Program-made: the position numbers and the translations under genes
In this document: in pieces, positions 1 to 7,790 of the stretch
How positions within the stretch are numbered: the first letter of the stretch is position 1
Layout of the letters: each line of letters starts with the position of its first letter
Notes under the pieces: model-generated
Told to the model about the DNA's origin: nothing
Database searches by the model: none
Seen by the model: the letters and a program-made list of their open reading frames with translations, nothing else
Assembly: GCA_023647555.1 (NCBI GenBank)
Contig: JALRLY010000221.1
Location: 3,681 to 24,164, forward strand
DNA: 20,484 nt
DNA from: Pancytospora philotis
Lineage: Eukaryota; Microsporidia
Reading direction: 5' to 3'

Positions 1-32
1 ATCATCACACAGAGTAATAGTAAGGGATTTAT

Positions 33-629
33 TTAAGCAAACTCAGCCATTCTCCTGTCGACCTCGCTGATGAAAGCGTTGTCGCCGACCAGAGTGTCTC
101 TCTTCGCATCCGTCTCGGCCTTGGCAGCGTTGAACTCAGCCTCTCTGGTCTTCAGCGCATCGACCAGGCTCTGGCAGAGCTTGGCGTGGTGCCAGCCGAA
201 GTTGCTCAGGAGCTCGCCGAGCGTGCAGGACGGCCTGGACACGTCGGTGGTCACCTTGAGCAGCGCCTTCGGGACCATGCTGCGCTCGACGTTCTCGAAC
301 TGCTTCGGGATGCCCTCGTAGACGGTGAGGTTGGCAATCGCCGCGGCTCCGCGCGCCGTCTTCCGGGGGACCATACCCCTGAACAGTTTGTGCTTGAAGT
401 ACTTGGACGGCTCGGACCAGTGGAAAGAACCGCGCTCCGGGTTGTACGGCGCCCTCTTCTCCTTGAAGGACTTGTACTTGCCGACCTGGCGGTGCAGCGG
501 GCCGGTGAATCTGGCGGACTCGATACACAGGACAGTGACCTTGTAGCCCTTCAGCAGCTTCTTAGCAACGACGGCGGCGAGCTTGCCCACGACGTGCTCG
601 GATGCATCTATAACCAGCGTCTTCTCCAT
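33..629 (-). CDS. RPL13A: 60S ribosomal protein uL13 (L13a/L16 family)
   Basis: Structural protein of the large ribosomal subunit, 198 aa, close to the usual eukaryotic length. The family features are clear: the N-terminal fold around VIDASEHVVGKLAAVVAK (residues 7-24), then RFTGPLHRQVGKYKSF, the GSFHWSEPSKYF segment and the basic RGMVPRKTARG motif. The frame stays open to 695, but the start at 629 is chosen because homology begins with MEKTLVIDASEHVVGKLAA and because CCC and an AAAATTTTTA element lie just upstream; the extra upstream residues only translate these promoter elements. The stop TAA overlaps an AATAAA signal, so the 3' UTR is probably very short. Identity is certain at family level. 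Confidence 0.95.
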   Translation of the reverse strand: MEKTLVIDASEHVVGKLAAVVAKKLLKGYKVTVLCIESARFTGPLHRQVGKYKSFKEKRAPYNPERGSFHWSEPSKYFKHKLFRGMVPRKTARGAAAIANLTVYEGIPKQFENVERSMVPKALLKVTTDVSRPSCTLGELLSNFGWHHAKLCQSLVDALKTREAEFNAAKAETDAKRDTLVGDNAFISEVDRRMAEFA

Positions 630-680
630 GTGGGCTAAAAATTTTGGCAAAAAATTTGCTCGATTTTCGCACAAAATTTG
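630..680 (-). promoter_or_regulatory. uL13 promoter with three AAATTT-like elements
   Basis: Immediately 5' of the uL13 start there are three A4-6T3-4 blocks on the minus strand (636-645, 649-657, 673-679), and a CCC at 632-634, 3 nt from the ATG. AAATTT-like and CCC/GGG-like elements near start codons are known microsporidian signals. Spacing this short implies a 5' UTR of only a few bases. Confidence 0.6.
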
Positions 681-1018
681 GCTGGCGCGCGGCATAACGG
701 CATCGCGGCTGGCGCATCTTGCGTGCCGCTGCCGGCGCCATCGGGGCGTGTGGCTGCTTCAAATCTTCATCGGTCATGAATGTGCATGCAACATTTTTTC
801 ATAGGAGTTGGGCCATAAGTAAGTCTGTGTAGCCGTCGCGCATTGTGCGGGCGGTAGCACAGGCCATACGGGAGAGTAAAGCCGCTCTAAGATGGAATCA
901 TTCCTATTTATACCGGTGCGCTACAGTTTTACTGTGCAATTATCACTCTTGCTACTATGTGTTTCTCAGCATCCAGAAGTAAAAATATGCACGCACTAGA
1001 CTGCTTAATGGTGCAAAA
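681..1018. other. intergenic, no gene recognised
   Basis: About 340 bases between the uL13 promoter and the tRNA-Ser gene. I find no ORF with coding character and no recognisable structured RNA. The last bases, 1015-1018, read TTTT on the minus strand and serve as the tRNA terminator. Confidence 0.5.
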
Positions 1019-1099
1019 CGATAATGACAGGATTCGAACCTGCGCACGTAAACGTAACAGTTTTCTAGACTATCGCCATAACCACTCGGCCACATTATC
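1019..1099 (-). tRNA. tRNA-Ser(AGA)
   Basis: Read on the minus strand this folds as a class II tRNA of 81 nt without an intron. The acceptor stem GATAATG pairs with CATTATC and is followed by discriminator G. The D arm has GGCCGAGTGGTTA. The anticodon stem-loop is ATAGT-CTAGAAA-ACTGT with anticodon AGA, which reads UCU serine codons. A long variable arm (ACGT-TT-ACGT) is the serine/leucine hallmark. The T arm is GCAGG-TTCGAAT-CCTGT. Four T residues follow almost immediately as a Pol III terminator. Confidence 0.95.
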
Positions 1100-1298
1100 T
1101 TTTGATTTTAGCTATCAGTAAGGTAGTAGGTATAGAGCAGTCTGCGTTTAGGCTGCGCATGGCTTTCCATGCAAGGTTAAATACATGAGGAGATGGCAGG
1201 GCAAGCATATCATAAAGCACAGGAATTTACTCGCGCAAACACAAAGTCATAGGTTTCCAAGCCCACTGCTACATAGCAGCCCATCACCGCCTGCGCTG

Positions 1299-1526
1299 CT
1301 ACTGGAGCTTAGCGGTGTCGTAGTGGTAGGTCAGCAGTAGCACAAACAGCAGGAAGGAAACGAAGGTCAGGATGCACTCCTCGGCGCGGTCGAGGTCCCC
1401 GAGCACAGCGATGGGCAGCGTGTTGGGCAGCGCACTGAGGACCATCACGTATATCACGTACAGATAGAGCAGCGTCACGGCAAACAGCAGCGTGTTGAGG
1501 TGCCAGTTCTTCAGCGCATGGCCCAT
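1299..1526 (-). CDS. small two-helix membrane protein, unidentified
   Basis: A 75-aa protein with two hydrophobic stretches, about residues 12-34 (starting NTLLFAVTLLYLYVIYVMVL) and 54-68 (ILTFVSFLLFVLLLT), joined by a short loop containing DLDRAEE. The start at 1526 is favoured because CCC lies directly before the ATG (1527-1529 on the plus strand) and codon use becomes GC-rich from there. The frame remains open upstream to 1730 but that part has no coding look. Size and topology resemble small accessory subunits of ER membrane complexes, but I cannot name a family, so the role is unknown. Confidence 0.6.
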   Translation of the reverse strand: MGHALKNWHLNTLLFAVTLLYLYVIYVMVLSALPNTLPIAVLGDLDRAEECILTFVSFLLFVLLLTYHYDTAKLQ

Positions 1527-1812
1527 GGGCTCAGCAAATGCTGCAATCAAGTTTGCAAGAGCAATTGAATGCAAACACGTGTTCCCTGCAAGAGAATCGC
1601 ATGCATGCGCGACAGTGCATAGAACAAGGCTGTCTCGAGGAACCAGCTGTTGAGAATGCACGATATTAAACAATGGGCGTCTGATACACAGAACTAGCCT
1701 GGTAAGCTTACTGCTGCTGTCGTATGACACGCATCAGCGAACAGCTTGACAAGCAAATGCTAAGAGAGCCGCTCCCCAGCAGCTTAACACGACAAGACGA
1801 ATTTGACGACGT

Positions 1813-2097
1813 TTAATTCTTGATCTCCTGCTCATCCTGTCTCTCCTCGGTGGGCAGGCTCACTTCCTCGCGGAGCATTCTATCGCCCTCCTCGGTCACG
1901 AAGTACCAGGCGTGCTGCCAGTTTCCGATTTTGGTCACGTACTTCTTGCTCTCGAGCGTCTTCAGAGCCTTGTGCACGAGCTCGTTCCTCACGCGCAGCT
2001 CGGGGTGCTCGCCCAGCTTGCTGAACGGCATGACGATCCCCTTGTGGACGTTGAGGAATCTCTTGAGGCAGTGCATCTCTCCGAACTTAACGAACAT
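1813..2097 (-). CDS. RPS10: 40S ribosomal protein eS10
   Basis: Small-subunit ribosomal protein with the winged-helix (plectin/S10) domain, 94 aa. Matches to the family run through the length: the N-terminal region with the GIVMPFSKLGEHPEL segment, VRNELVHKALKTLESKKYV, and the signature WQHAWYFVTEEGDRMLREEV, corresponding to the WRHFYWYLTNEGIQYLR region of other eS10 proteins. The long C-terminal tail of animal and plant proteins is absent; a short acidic tail ends the protein. The start at 2097 has two AAATTT-like blocks and a GGG/CC just upstream. The stop TAA lies inside ATTAAA, the common variant poly(A) signal. Confidence 0.93.
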   Translation of the reverse strand: MFVKFGEMHCLKRFLNVHKGIVMPFSKLGEHPELRVRNELVHKALKTLESKKYVTKIGNWQHAWYFVTEEGDRMLREEVSLPTEERQDEQEIKN

Positions 2098-2125
2098 TGG
2101 CCCTCAAATTTTTGAAAATTTTTAA
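2098..2125 (-). promoter_or_regulatory. eS10 promoter with two AAATTT-like elements
   Basis: Two A/T blocks on the minus strand (2106-2113 and 2115-2123) stand 8 to 26 nt before the eS10 ATG, with GGGCC between them and the start. This repeats the multi-copy arrangement seen at uL13. Confidence 0.55.
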
Positions 2126-2725
2126 CACAAGGCGTGCGCGCGCATGCAGACGCGGAGCTGGGCGCACCGCGAGCAGTGGCGGGTGCGCAGGCTTTTGGTT
2201 AAAAGAAGCGGATGGCAATTGTGTGTTTTTAGTATCGCAGACTTATTCTGGCAATTTTTATGTCGCTTCATAAAAGACCGGCCGCTAAAAGCACAGCCAT
2301 GGCATGCATATCCTTGTGTTTTAAATATCCAATGCAGTGCTAGTTTGGGCATTCTGCACACTAGTTGAGCCATTCGGCTCGAATACCACGCGCTGTTAGC
2401 AGCCACGCACGGATGCAGCCAGCCCGGGAGCCTCGCATCTAACCGCGCAAGATGTAAACAGTTTTGCTATGCATGATGCGCAGCACTACCATGCAAAATC
2501 AACATTCACGCATGTAGCTTCTCCCTTTCTTTTTACTCCGCGCAAATCCCGCGTATATTCGCTCAAACAAAGCGCAACAATTGTGCATTACTTCCCCCAG
2601 GCCATTGGCAATACTCGGACCTTGGAGGATACAGAAAGGCGCGTGTGCCTAGGCTATATAATCTAATATTTAAAGCCAATCTTCTGATTGATCAACACTG
2701 CTTAATTTTTTCCCTTCGAACCTGC
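2126..2725. other. intergenic, no gene recognised
   Basis: About 600 bases between the divergent eS10 and membrane-protein genes. The ORFs here are short, cysteine- and histidine-rich and AT-skewed, unlike the neighbouring genes, so I do not call any. The last part carries an ATTTTTTCCC block (2706-2713) about 13 nt before the downstream start and is probably the promoter of the gene at 2726. Confidence 0.45.
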
Positions 2726-3553
2726 ATGATCTATGGAATACTCGAGTACTGTATAAACTCGTTCAATGGGCCATACCACAACACCCCTGCGTACATCATC
2801 AACTACGACTCGGCGCTGATATACGCGCTGCCCTACGGCTGTCTGTACGTCGCGTTCGTGGGCCTGAAGACGCCCATCGTGTCCTTCGTCATCGTCCACA
2901 CGCTCCTGCTCTTCGGCTTTATCAAGAAGATCAATGGCTATCTGCAGGACATGGCGCGCACGGGCCTCCCTCCCTCCGTCCTGTTCAGGGCCCTGGCCGC
3001 GGTCCTTCTGAACGGCACCGCCATCGCCACCGCGGTGACTACGCTGCTCTACCTGTTCTACTTCTTCGAGTCGCGCCGCTTCATCGCGATCGTCGGGCGG
3101 GTCAACCACGCGCTGCTTTTCCTGCTCATCAACCTGCTCTTCCGCGACGCGCTCCTCTGCTTCGTGCTGCGCTTCGGCATCAACAAGCTCGTGATGTTCG
3201 GCTTCCGCTACAGCTTCTTCGCATACCGCAACACCTTCCGCATCAGCGTGTTCGTGTTCGTCGGCGTCTACTACTTCCTCAAGCTGTCGCCGCTGTGGAG
3301 CGCCGGCCTCGGGATCGCGCACATCGAGAACTACTTCGACTTCATAATCTGGCACAGCGACAACACATGGCGGCGCCTCGTCCTGTCGTATCTCCTCTTC
3401 ACTCTGCTGTTTGCCGCTGCCTTCCGCAGCCAGTCGGCCCTGCTGGCACCGCTCCCAGCACGCTGCGCCTACAGATCGCACAGCCTTCCGTGCGCACCGT
3501 CGCGGCGCTCTAAAAGCGAGGCAGACGCGAACGCGCAGCGCGACTTCCCGTAA
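2726..3553 (+). CDS. polytopic membrane protein, unidentified
   Basis: A 275-aa protein with about six to seven hydrophobic segments, near residues 30-47, 50-67, 88-114, 127-149, 172-188 and 217-235, separated by short basic loops (FIKKING, ESRRF, FRYSFFAYRNTF). The last 40 residues are hydrophilic and rich in Arg, Ser and Ala. The start at 2726 is chosen because strong coding composition begins there and an ATTTTTTCCC block precedes it; the frame is open back to 2645 without clear coding character. It is probably an integral protein of the ER or another endomembrane. I do not recognise a family; no catalytic motif is visible. Confidence 0.65.
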   Translation: MIYGILEYCINSFNGPYHNTPAYIINYDSALIYALPYGCLYVAFVGLKTPIVSFVIVHTLLLFGFIKKINGYLQDMARTGLPPSVLFRALAAVLLNGTAIATAVTTLLYLFYFFESRRFIAIVGRVNHALLFLLINLLFRDALLCFVLRFGINKLVMFGFRYSFFAYRNTFRISVFVFVGVYYFLKLSPLWSAGLGIAHIENYFDFIIWHSDNTWRRLVLSYLLFTLLFAAAFRSQSALLAPLPARCAYRSHSLPCAPSRRSKSEADANAQRDFP

Positions 3554-3672
3554 ACGGTGCCAACGCTGCCACGCAAGCTACCAACGCCAACTGGCTGCAA
3601 TGGCACCGCTGCAAAATAAATCTAATTTAGTGCTACTACGAGCAACCATCTGCCTCAGACAAAAAGCAAAAA

Positions 3673-3743
3673 TGCGTCATACGGGAATCGAACCCGTGTC
3701 TGCAGGATGGCAACCCACTATTATACCACTAAACCAATGACGC
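3673..3743 (-). tRNA. tRNA-Gly(GCC)
   Basis: A 71-nt intronless tRNA on the minus strand. Acceptor GCGTCAT pairs with ATGACGC, followed by discriminator A. The D arm is GGTTTAGTGGTATAAT, the anticodon arm GTGGG-TTGCCAT-CCTGC with anticodon GCC, and the T arm ACGGG-TTCGATT-CCCGT. A run of five T (minus strand, 3668-3672) overlaps its 3' end as a Pol III terminator, with a second run at 3661-3665. Confidence 0.96.
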
Positions 3744-3900
3744 TTAATATAAATAAGATAGCTAAGGATGTGCCGTCATGGCCGGCAGCGCAGTGCCTCA
3801 GTGACCGTAGTGATGATACAAATCAGCTTGTGCAAATGAATAAAGAGCAAGAAATTTAGTCATAAGATCAGAGCGGGATGGCACTGCGTGCGGCCACCGC

Positions 3901-4608
3901 CTAAAACTCTGGGAACGCAAAGTTCTGCAGGAAGACGGCCCTGGGCCTCTCAGCGGGGTGCTCCGCCTCGATGAGTATCCGCTGCACAATGCTCTTGATC
4001 GAAGCGAACGAGCTGGTCAGAATCCCGAGCTCGCTGAGGCTGGTCGCGGCCCGGAAGGCCGCCGGGTGCATGCGCATGAGCACCAGGATTGTGTACACGA
4101 CCTGCAGACAGGCCGCAGACGACGTCTGCAGCGCTACGCTCGACAGCTTGCGCAGGAAGTCGGTTACCACCGGAAGCTCGGTGCTCCTGTCCTCCAGACA
4201 GCGAAGGATGAACAGCAGAAAGTCTTCGGACTGCACCGTTTGGGCATCGATAAGGCCACACAGCCGGGCGTGGAACTCCTCGTAGGGGAAGTCGAAATCC
4301 TGGCGGATATGGAAAATGAGCTGCAGTGCGGGCAGCGCGACGGCCCCGTCCTCGGCCATTGCGGTCAGCTCGGCATGGAAGTTTCTCGGGTCGCGCACGA
4401 GAAACAGCAGATCGCCCACGCGCTCGAGCGTTCCTTTGGTCGGGAGCCGCGCCAGCAGCTTCTTGACAATGGGATCGATGAAGTGCTGCGCCAGCTCCTC
4501 GTTCGGCAGATCATTCGCGGCCTCAATCACCTCGTCGAGCGCGGCAGCCGTCTGCTTAGGGTTGCCGCTGTCCAGCACGCTCACCAGCCTATCCAGCGCG
4601 TCCTCCAT
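3901..4608 (-). CDS. Noc4-like ribosome biogenesis protein (CBF/Mak21 domain), shortened
   Basis: Probable nucleolar factor for 40S subunit maturation, 235 aa. Residues 93-185 follow the CBF/Mak21 domain as found in Noc4: LPALQLIFHIRQDFDFPYEE then FHARLCGLID, a helix LLFILRCLEDRSTELPVVTDF, LRKLSSVAL and a helix ending in MRMHPA, the counterparts of the FYxKLYxLL, FLSSxHLP, RLxRLAL and RRHP elements of the family. It is about half the length of yeast Noc4. In yeast, Noc4 works with Nop14. The start at 4608 has a TAAATTTTTA element 10 nt upstream. Assignment to Noc4 rather than Noc1 or Noc3 rests on motif memory and should be tested with a profile search. Confidence 0.65.
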   Translation of the reverse strand: MEDALDRLVSVLDSGNPKQTAAALDEVIEAANDLPNEELAQHFIDPIVKKLLARLPTKGTLERVGDLLFLVRDPRNFHAELTAMAEDGAVALPALQLIFHIRQDFDFPYEEFHARLCGLIDAQTVQSEDFLLFILRCLEDRSTELPVVTDFLRKLSSVALQTSSAACLQVVYTILVLMRMHPAAFRAATSLSELGILTSSFASIKSIVQRILIEAEHPAERPRAVFLQNFAFPEF

Positions 4609-4879
4609 CGGTGGCTGGTAAAAATTTACTGAAATGAGCTGTGAATAGCTTCTATAGGCAAGACCGTGCAGTGATTATATCGGCGATGTACAAAGAGGCA
4701 TAAAGAGCGCATACGTAAATGTATTAGCACAAGCGCTATTATAATCTTTTATACGCTATGCATGCACAAAGTATTAAACAGGCATGGGTTTCAGAAGCGA
4801 TGTTATAAAAAATGCATTCCAGTACAATTTAATCTACTCTACAGTCTATACTACAGCCATTTAACGGGCGGCCACCCGC

Positions 4880-5608
4880 TCATGGGCTGCTGAAGAACAC
4901 CTCCTTCTCCGTGCGGTCGCACTCGCTGCGCCACGTCTCGTACATCGTCTTGTAGAACCCGAACATCTTGCGGGTCGTGCAGAGCTCGCCCAGCATCTCC
5001 AGCACCGCCTTCCGTCCCAGCGAGCCGAAGATGGCAAAGATCGCACGGCAGTAGGCTTTCTTCAGCGCCGGGTGCATGGAGAGCGCGTAGCGGTGGTAGT
5101 CCACCAGCGTGTAGAACCCGCTGAACAGGCTCGCCACGGCCTCGGAGTGGCAGTACATCCGCACGCCGCGCGCCACCCGGCGCTCCTGCTCGGGCGTCGG
5201 CTTCTTCTTTGGGTCGAATACGTCCAGGTACGCCTTCCGCAGACGCACATCGGCCGGGCGCCCGAGGCTGTTCTGCCGCCTGACCTCCTCCTGCTCCTTG
5301 GCCTTCTTGAACAGCTTGTCGTTCATCGCGATGTACTCGTTCTTGATGGCGAACACATCGGGGTAGGGCTCGAACGCGGGCATGCGGCAGTGCGCGAAGA
5401 ACACGTCCAGATCCATGTCGGCGACCATCTGGCAGTACTTCTCGTAGTCGAAGCCGCTGTCCATAACTCTGGTGGCGTTGTCCGCCTCGGACTCGGGCGT
5501 CTGCTCGTTGTGCTCATCGTGCTCATCAGCTGTCGCGCCTGCGGTGCTCTCCCGCTCTGCCGCCTTCCGTCGGGCTGCTCTGGAGTTTCTTCTGAGGTCC
5601 GTCGCCAT
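4880..5608 (-). CDS. hypothetical protein with basic/acidic N-terminus
   Basis: A 242-aa protein that I do not recognise. The first 25 residues are strongly basic (LRRNSRAARRKAAER) and could be a nuclear or nucleolar localisation signal, followed by an acidic, probably disordered stretch to about residue 45. The remainder looks helical and globular, with an acidic/aromatic segment (FDYEKYCQMVADMDLDVFF), a charged middle (DPKKKPTPEQERR) and a hydrophobic helical C-terminal third (AIFAIFGSLGRKAVLEMLGE). The start at 5608 is preceded directly by CCC; the frame is open to 5665. It neighbours another unidentified gene on the same strand. Confidence 0.65.
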   Translation of the reverse strand: MATDLRRNSRAARRKAAERESTAGATADEHDEHNEQTPESEADNATRVMDSGFDYEKYCQMVADMDLDVFFAHCRMPAFEPYPDVFAIKNEYIAMNDKLFKKAKEQEEVRRQNSLGRPADVRLRKAYLDVFDPKKKPTPEQERRVARGVRMYCHSEAVASLFSGFYTLVDYHRYALSMHPALKKAYCRAIFAIFGSLGRKAVLEMLGELCTTRKMFGFYKTMYETWRSECDRTEKEVFFSSP

Positions 5609-5770
5609 GGGATGGCATTTGCTGCTGCAGTTGTAGAAAGCAGGATGCAACGATCGGGAATGCATAGTAGGATACTACAGAATGGCACGTAGCAACAATT
5701 AAACATGCGTTTACAAAGCAACCAGAATGGAACTGCAGGAAAATAGAAACGAGCGTCAAATACGAACGAT

Positions 5771-6559
5771 TTACTCCTTTGAGGCGCGCACCTCGGCACC
5801 GAAATCCTTGATGAACTGGCGGAAATGCTCAGTGAGCAGCAGGAAAATCCTGTACTTCACGCCGTGCACCTCGACGTATTTCATGGTCTTGTGCGCGAGC
5901 AGGAAGACCTCCTCGCTCCGCCGCGGCCACGACCGCAGGTTGTACCGCGAGAACTCGGGAAACTCGGCGCAGGCCGCGTCGAGCGCGTCCTTCTCCAGCG
6001 GCGCGACGGGCGATATGACGACAACGAACTCATCCTCGAGCTTTGCAGTGAGCTGGGCCTTCTCGTACAGCTCGTAGACAATGTCGATCGGAACGTTGGC
6101 GTAGCGCGCGCAGTAGAACAGCTTCCGATTAGCATAATCATAAGTATCGTATACTTTGTGCTCCATCTTACGTCTTTCTGCTTTTAGATCCTCCACATCC
6201 TTGTCAACTGCCGTCAGGTGGATATTATCGAGCAGCCCGGAGACCGTGTCGATGATTCTGCGCTCGAAGCATCCGCCGATCTCGTCGTAGTTGGCGAGCA
6301 CGCAGTAGCCGAGCACAAGATCGCCGCTGGTGATCGCGTCGACCTCGGGCAGGTGCTCCAGAAATCTGGACATGTAGTCTATGTAGGTGTCCTGGTTGAG
6401 CAGCATCGGTGCATCGTCGTGCGTGAGCTTCTTCTTTACGATCTGGTAGTCGAACGAGCTGCTCGAATCGCCAGCACTGCCCGACTCGCCCGCGCTGCTC
6501 GATGCGCTACTGCTCTCGCTGTTCTCCTCTCTGGTCTGCTTCGCTGGCTTTCTGCTCAT
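5771..6559 (-). CDS. hypothetical protein with Ser-rich acidic N-terminus
   Basis: A 262-aa protein without a recognised family. Residues 1-36 are low complexity, Ser/Glu/Gly-rich and probably disordered. A folded region follows: a helical part (TYIDYMSRFLEHLPEVDAI, ERRIIDTVSGLLDNIHL), a more AT-rich and charged linker around residues 115-145, and a C-terminal portion mixing strands and helices (DEFVVVISPVAPLEKDAL, VEVHGVKYRIFLLLTEHFRQ). The start at 6559 is supported by a TAAATTTTTA element 11 nt upstream, shared with housekeeping genes in the window, so a core cellular role is plausible. Function unknown. Confidence 0.65.
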   Translation of the reverse strand: MSRKPAKQTREENSESSSASSSAGESGSAGDSSSSFDYQIVKKKLTHDDAPMLLNQDTYIDYMSRFLEHLPEVDAITSGDLVLGYCVLANYDEIGGCFERRIIDTVSGLLDNIHLTAVDKDVEDLKAERRKMEHKVYDTYDYANRKLFYCARYANVPIDIVYELYEKAQLTAKLEDEFVVVISPVAPLEKDALDAACAEFPEFSRYNLRSWPRRSEEVFLLAHKTMKYVEVHGVKYRIFLLLTEHFRQFIKDFGAEVRASKE

Positions 6560-6680
6560 ATTAAATCGGCTAAAAATTTACGGCGGTAAAACCGGGAGCA
6601 GCGGCGGCAGGTGTAAAAATTGGGCCTGGCCGGATAAACATACGAGCAATACAAGCAGTGCTGCAGCAAAAATAAAGAGT

Positions 6681-7508
6681 TTATTCGATGTTCGCCATGC
6701 CCAGTGCTTTGCTGACCAGCTTTTCTCTGTCGAAGTCGGCCTTGAGCACCTCGAGCTCGACCTCGTAGATCGAATTGTCCGCGGAGTCTCTGTGGCTCTT
6801 CACCTCCGTGAGATCGAAGACGTAGTCCTCGAATGTGTAGCTCTCTCGCGCTCTGTAGCGCTTCTGCACCACAGTGTAGACTGCTTTCTGGCGCTTGAGC
6901 GCCTGGTCATCGGTCGCCACCGAGGAAAAGTCGCTGGCCTCCTCGGACATCGACCGGTCCGCCTCGTGCACGGCGCCGGGCTGCGCCTCGAGCGTAAGCA
7001 GCCTTATGACCTCTGGGGACTGGCTCCTAATCTCCACCGGCTCCAGCTCGGTCTCCTGGCTGAGGGCGATGCGCACGTCGTATTTAAACAGAGGGAAGTG
7101 GATGGTGATGCATTTGAGCCTCTTTTTGCTCTGGTACTTCAGCGCGCTCTCGCTCCGCACCACCCTGACGTTCCCGCTGAGAACCAGCACCGCGTCGGTG
7201 CTCTGGGATATCTCTGGCGCCGTGCCAGTATCCTGTCCTGCTTCTTTGGGTGCCGCATTCCCCAGCACCTTCGCGAGCTCTGCCTTGATCTTGTCGTAGT
7301 CCTCGCGCGCCACGCCGCTTACGAAGGACATGTTGGGCGCGTTCTTCTGGTATACGATCGGATGGGGCGCCGGCAGCACGACGCGCTCCTTCGTGATCCT
7401 GCTGCAGAGCCTGCCGAGCCGCAGCTCGAGCTCCTTGCCCGCCCCGAGCTCGCAGGAGTCGATGAATTTCCGGATGCAGACACGCACGTCCCCCAGTCCG
7501 CCATCCAT
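6681..7508 (-). CDS. mRNA 5'-triphosphatase (Cet1-type, tunnel/CYTH superfamily)
   Basis: Beta-subunit type capping enzyme that removes the gamma phosphate from nascent mRNA, the first step of 5' cap formation in the nucleus. In the 275-aa form, residues 25-33 read KELELRLGR, the metal-binding glutamate motif (E26, E28); DVRIALS is at 144-150; RARESYTF at 219-226 and FDLTEV at 231-236 match the Cet1 basic and strand motifs; YEVELEV at 248-254 is the second metal-binding motif (E249, E251, E253). Fungi and microsporidia use this metal-dependent fold. The start at 7508 has AATTT and CCC just upstream. An alternative ATG at 7652, with TTTTTTACCC about 14 nt before it, would add 48 residues. The stop codon lies inside AATAAA. 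Confidence 0.88.
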   Translation of the reverse strand: MDGGLGDVRVCIRKFIDSCELGAGKELELRLGRLCSRITKERVVLPAPHPIVYQKNAPNMSFVSGVAREDYDKIKAELAKVLGNAAPKEAGQDTGTAPEISQSTDAVLVLSGNVRVVRSESALKYQSKKRLKCITIHFPLFKYDVRIALSQETELEPVEIRSQSPEVIRLLTLEAQPGAVHEADRSMSEEASDFSSVATDDQALKRQKAVYTVVQKRYRARESYTFEDYVFDLTEVKSHRDSADNSIYEVELEVLKADFDREKLVSKALGMANIE

Positions 7509-7790
7509 GCCGGGCAAATTCTCAGGATTTTTGTAGAAAGATGCGTCAGAAGGCAAGCTCGTAAAAGGTCTATTGGTGCTGTCGTTGCATGCGCAGCCCG
7601 CAAGCTTCAGAGCCGGTAAGAGCAAGAAGTATCGACGAGGATTGAGATACATATGGACCTGGCAAGGGTAAAAAATTATGAATCAAAATTTATTTTTTAA
7701 AATTACACTGATCTCTATTATCAACAGCTAAACTGTTATGAATAACGTATTTACCCCTTTTATAGTCACTGCTTACGTACTAGGATTTTT

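Noticed and set aside
1527..1730. N-terminal extension of the small membrane protein
   Set aside because: Composition changes abruptly at the CCC-ATG at 1526, and the upstream residues lack membrane or domain character.
2714..2725. TTCGAACC resembling a tRNA T-loop before the membrane-protein start
   Set aside because: Flanking bases do not form a T stem and no acceptor or anticodon arm is found.
2702..3481. 259-codon minus-strand ORF rich in Glu and Val
   Set aside because: Antisense of transmembrane codons, which typically gives charged shadow frames; no start signal.
6792..7619. 275-codon plus-strand ORF over the triphosphatase
   Set aside because: Shadow of a gene with catalytic motifs on the other strand.
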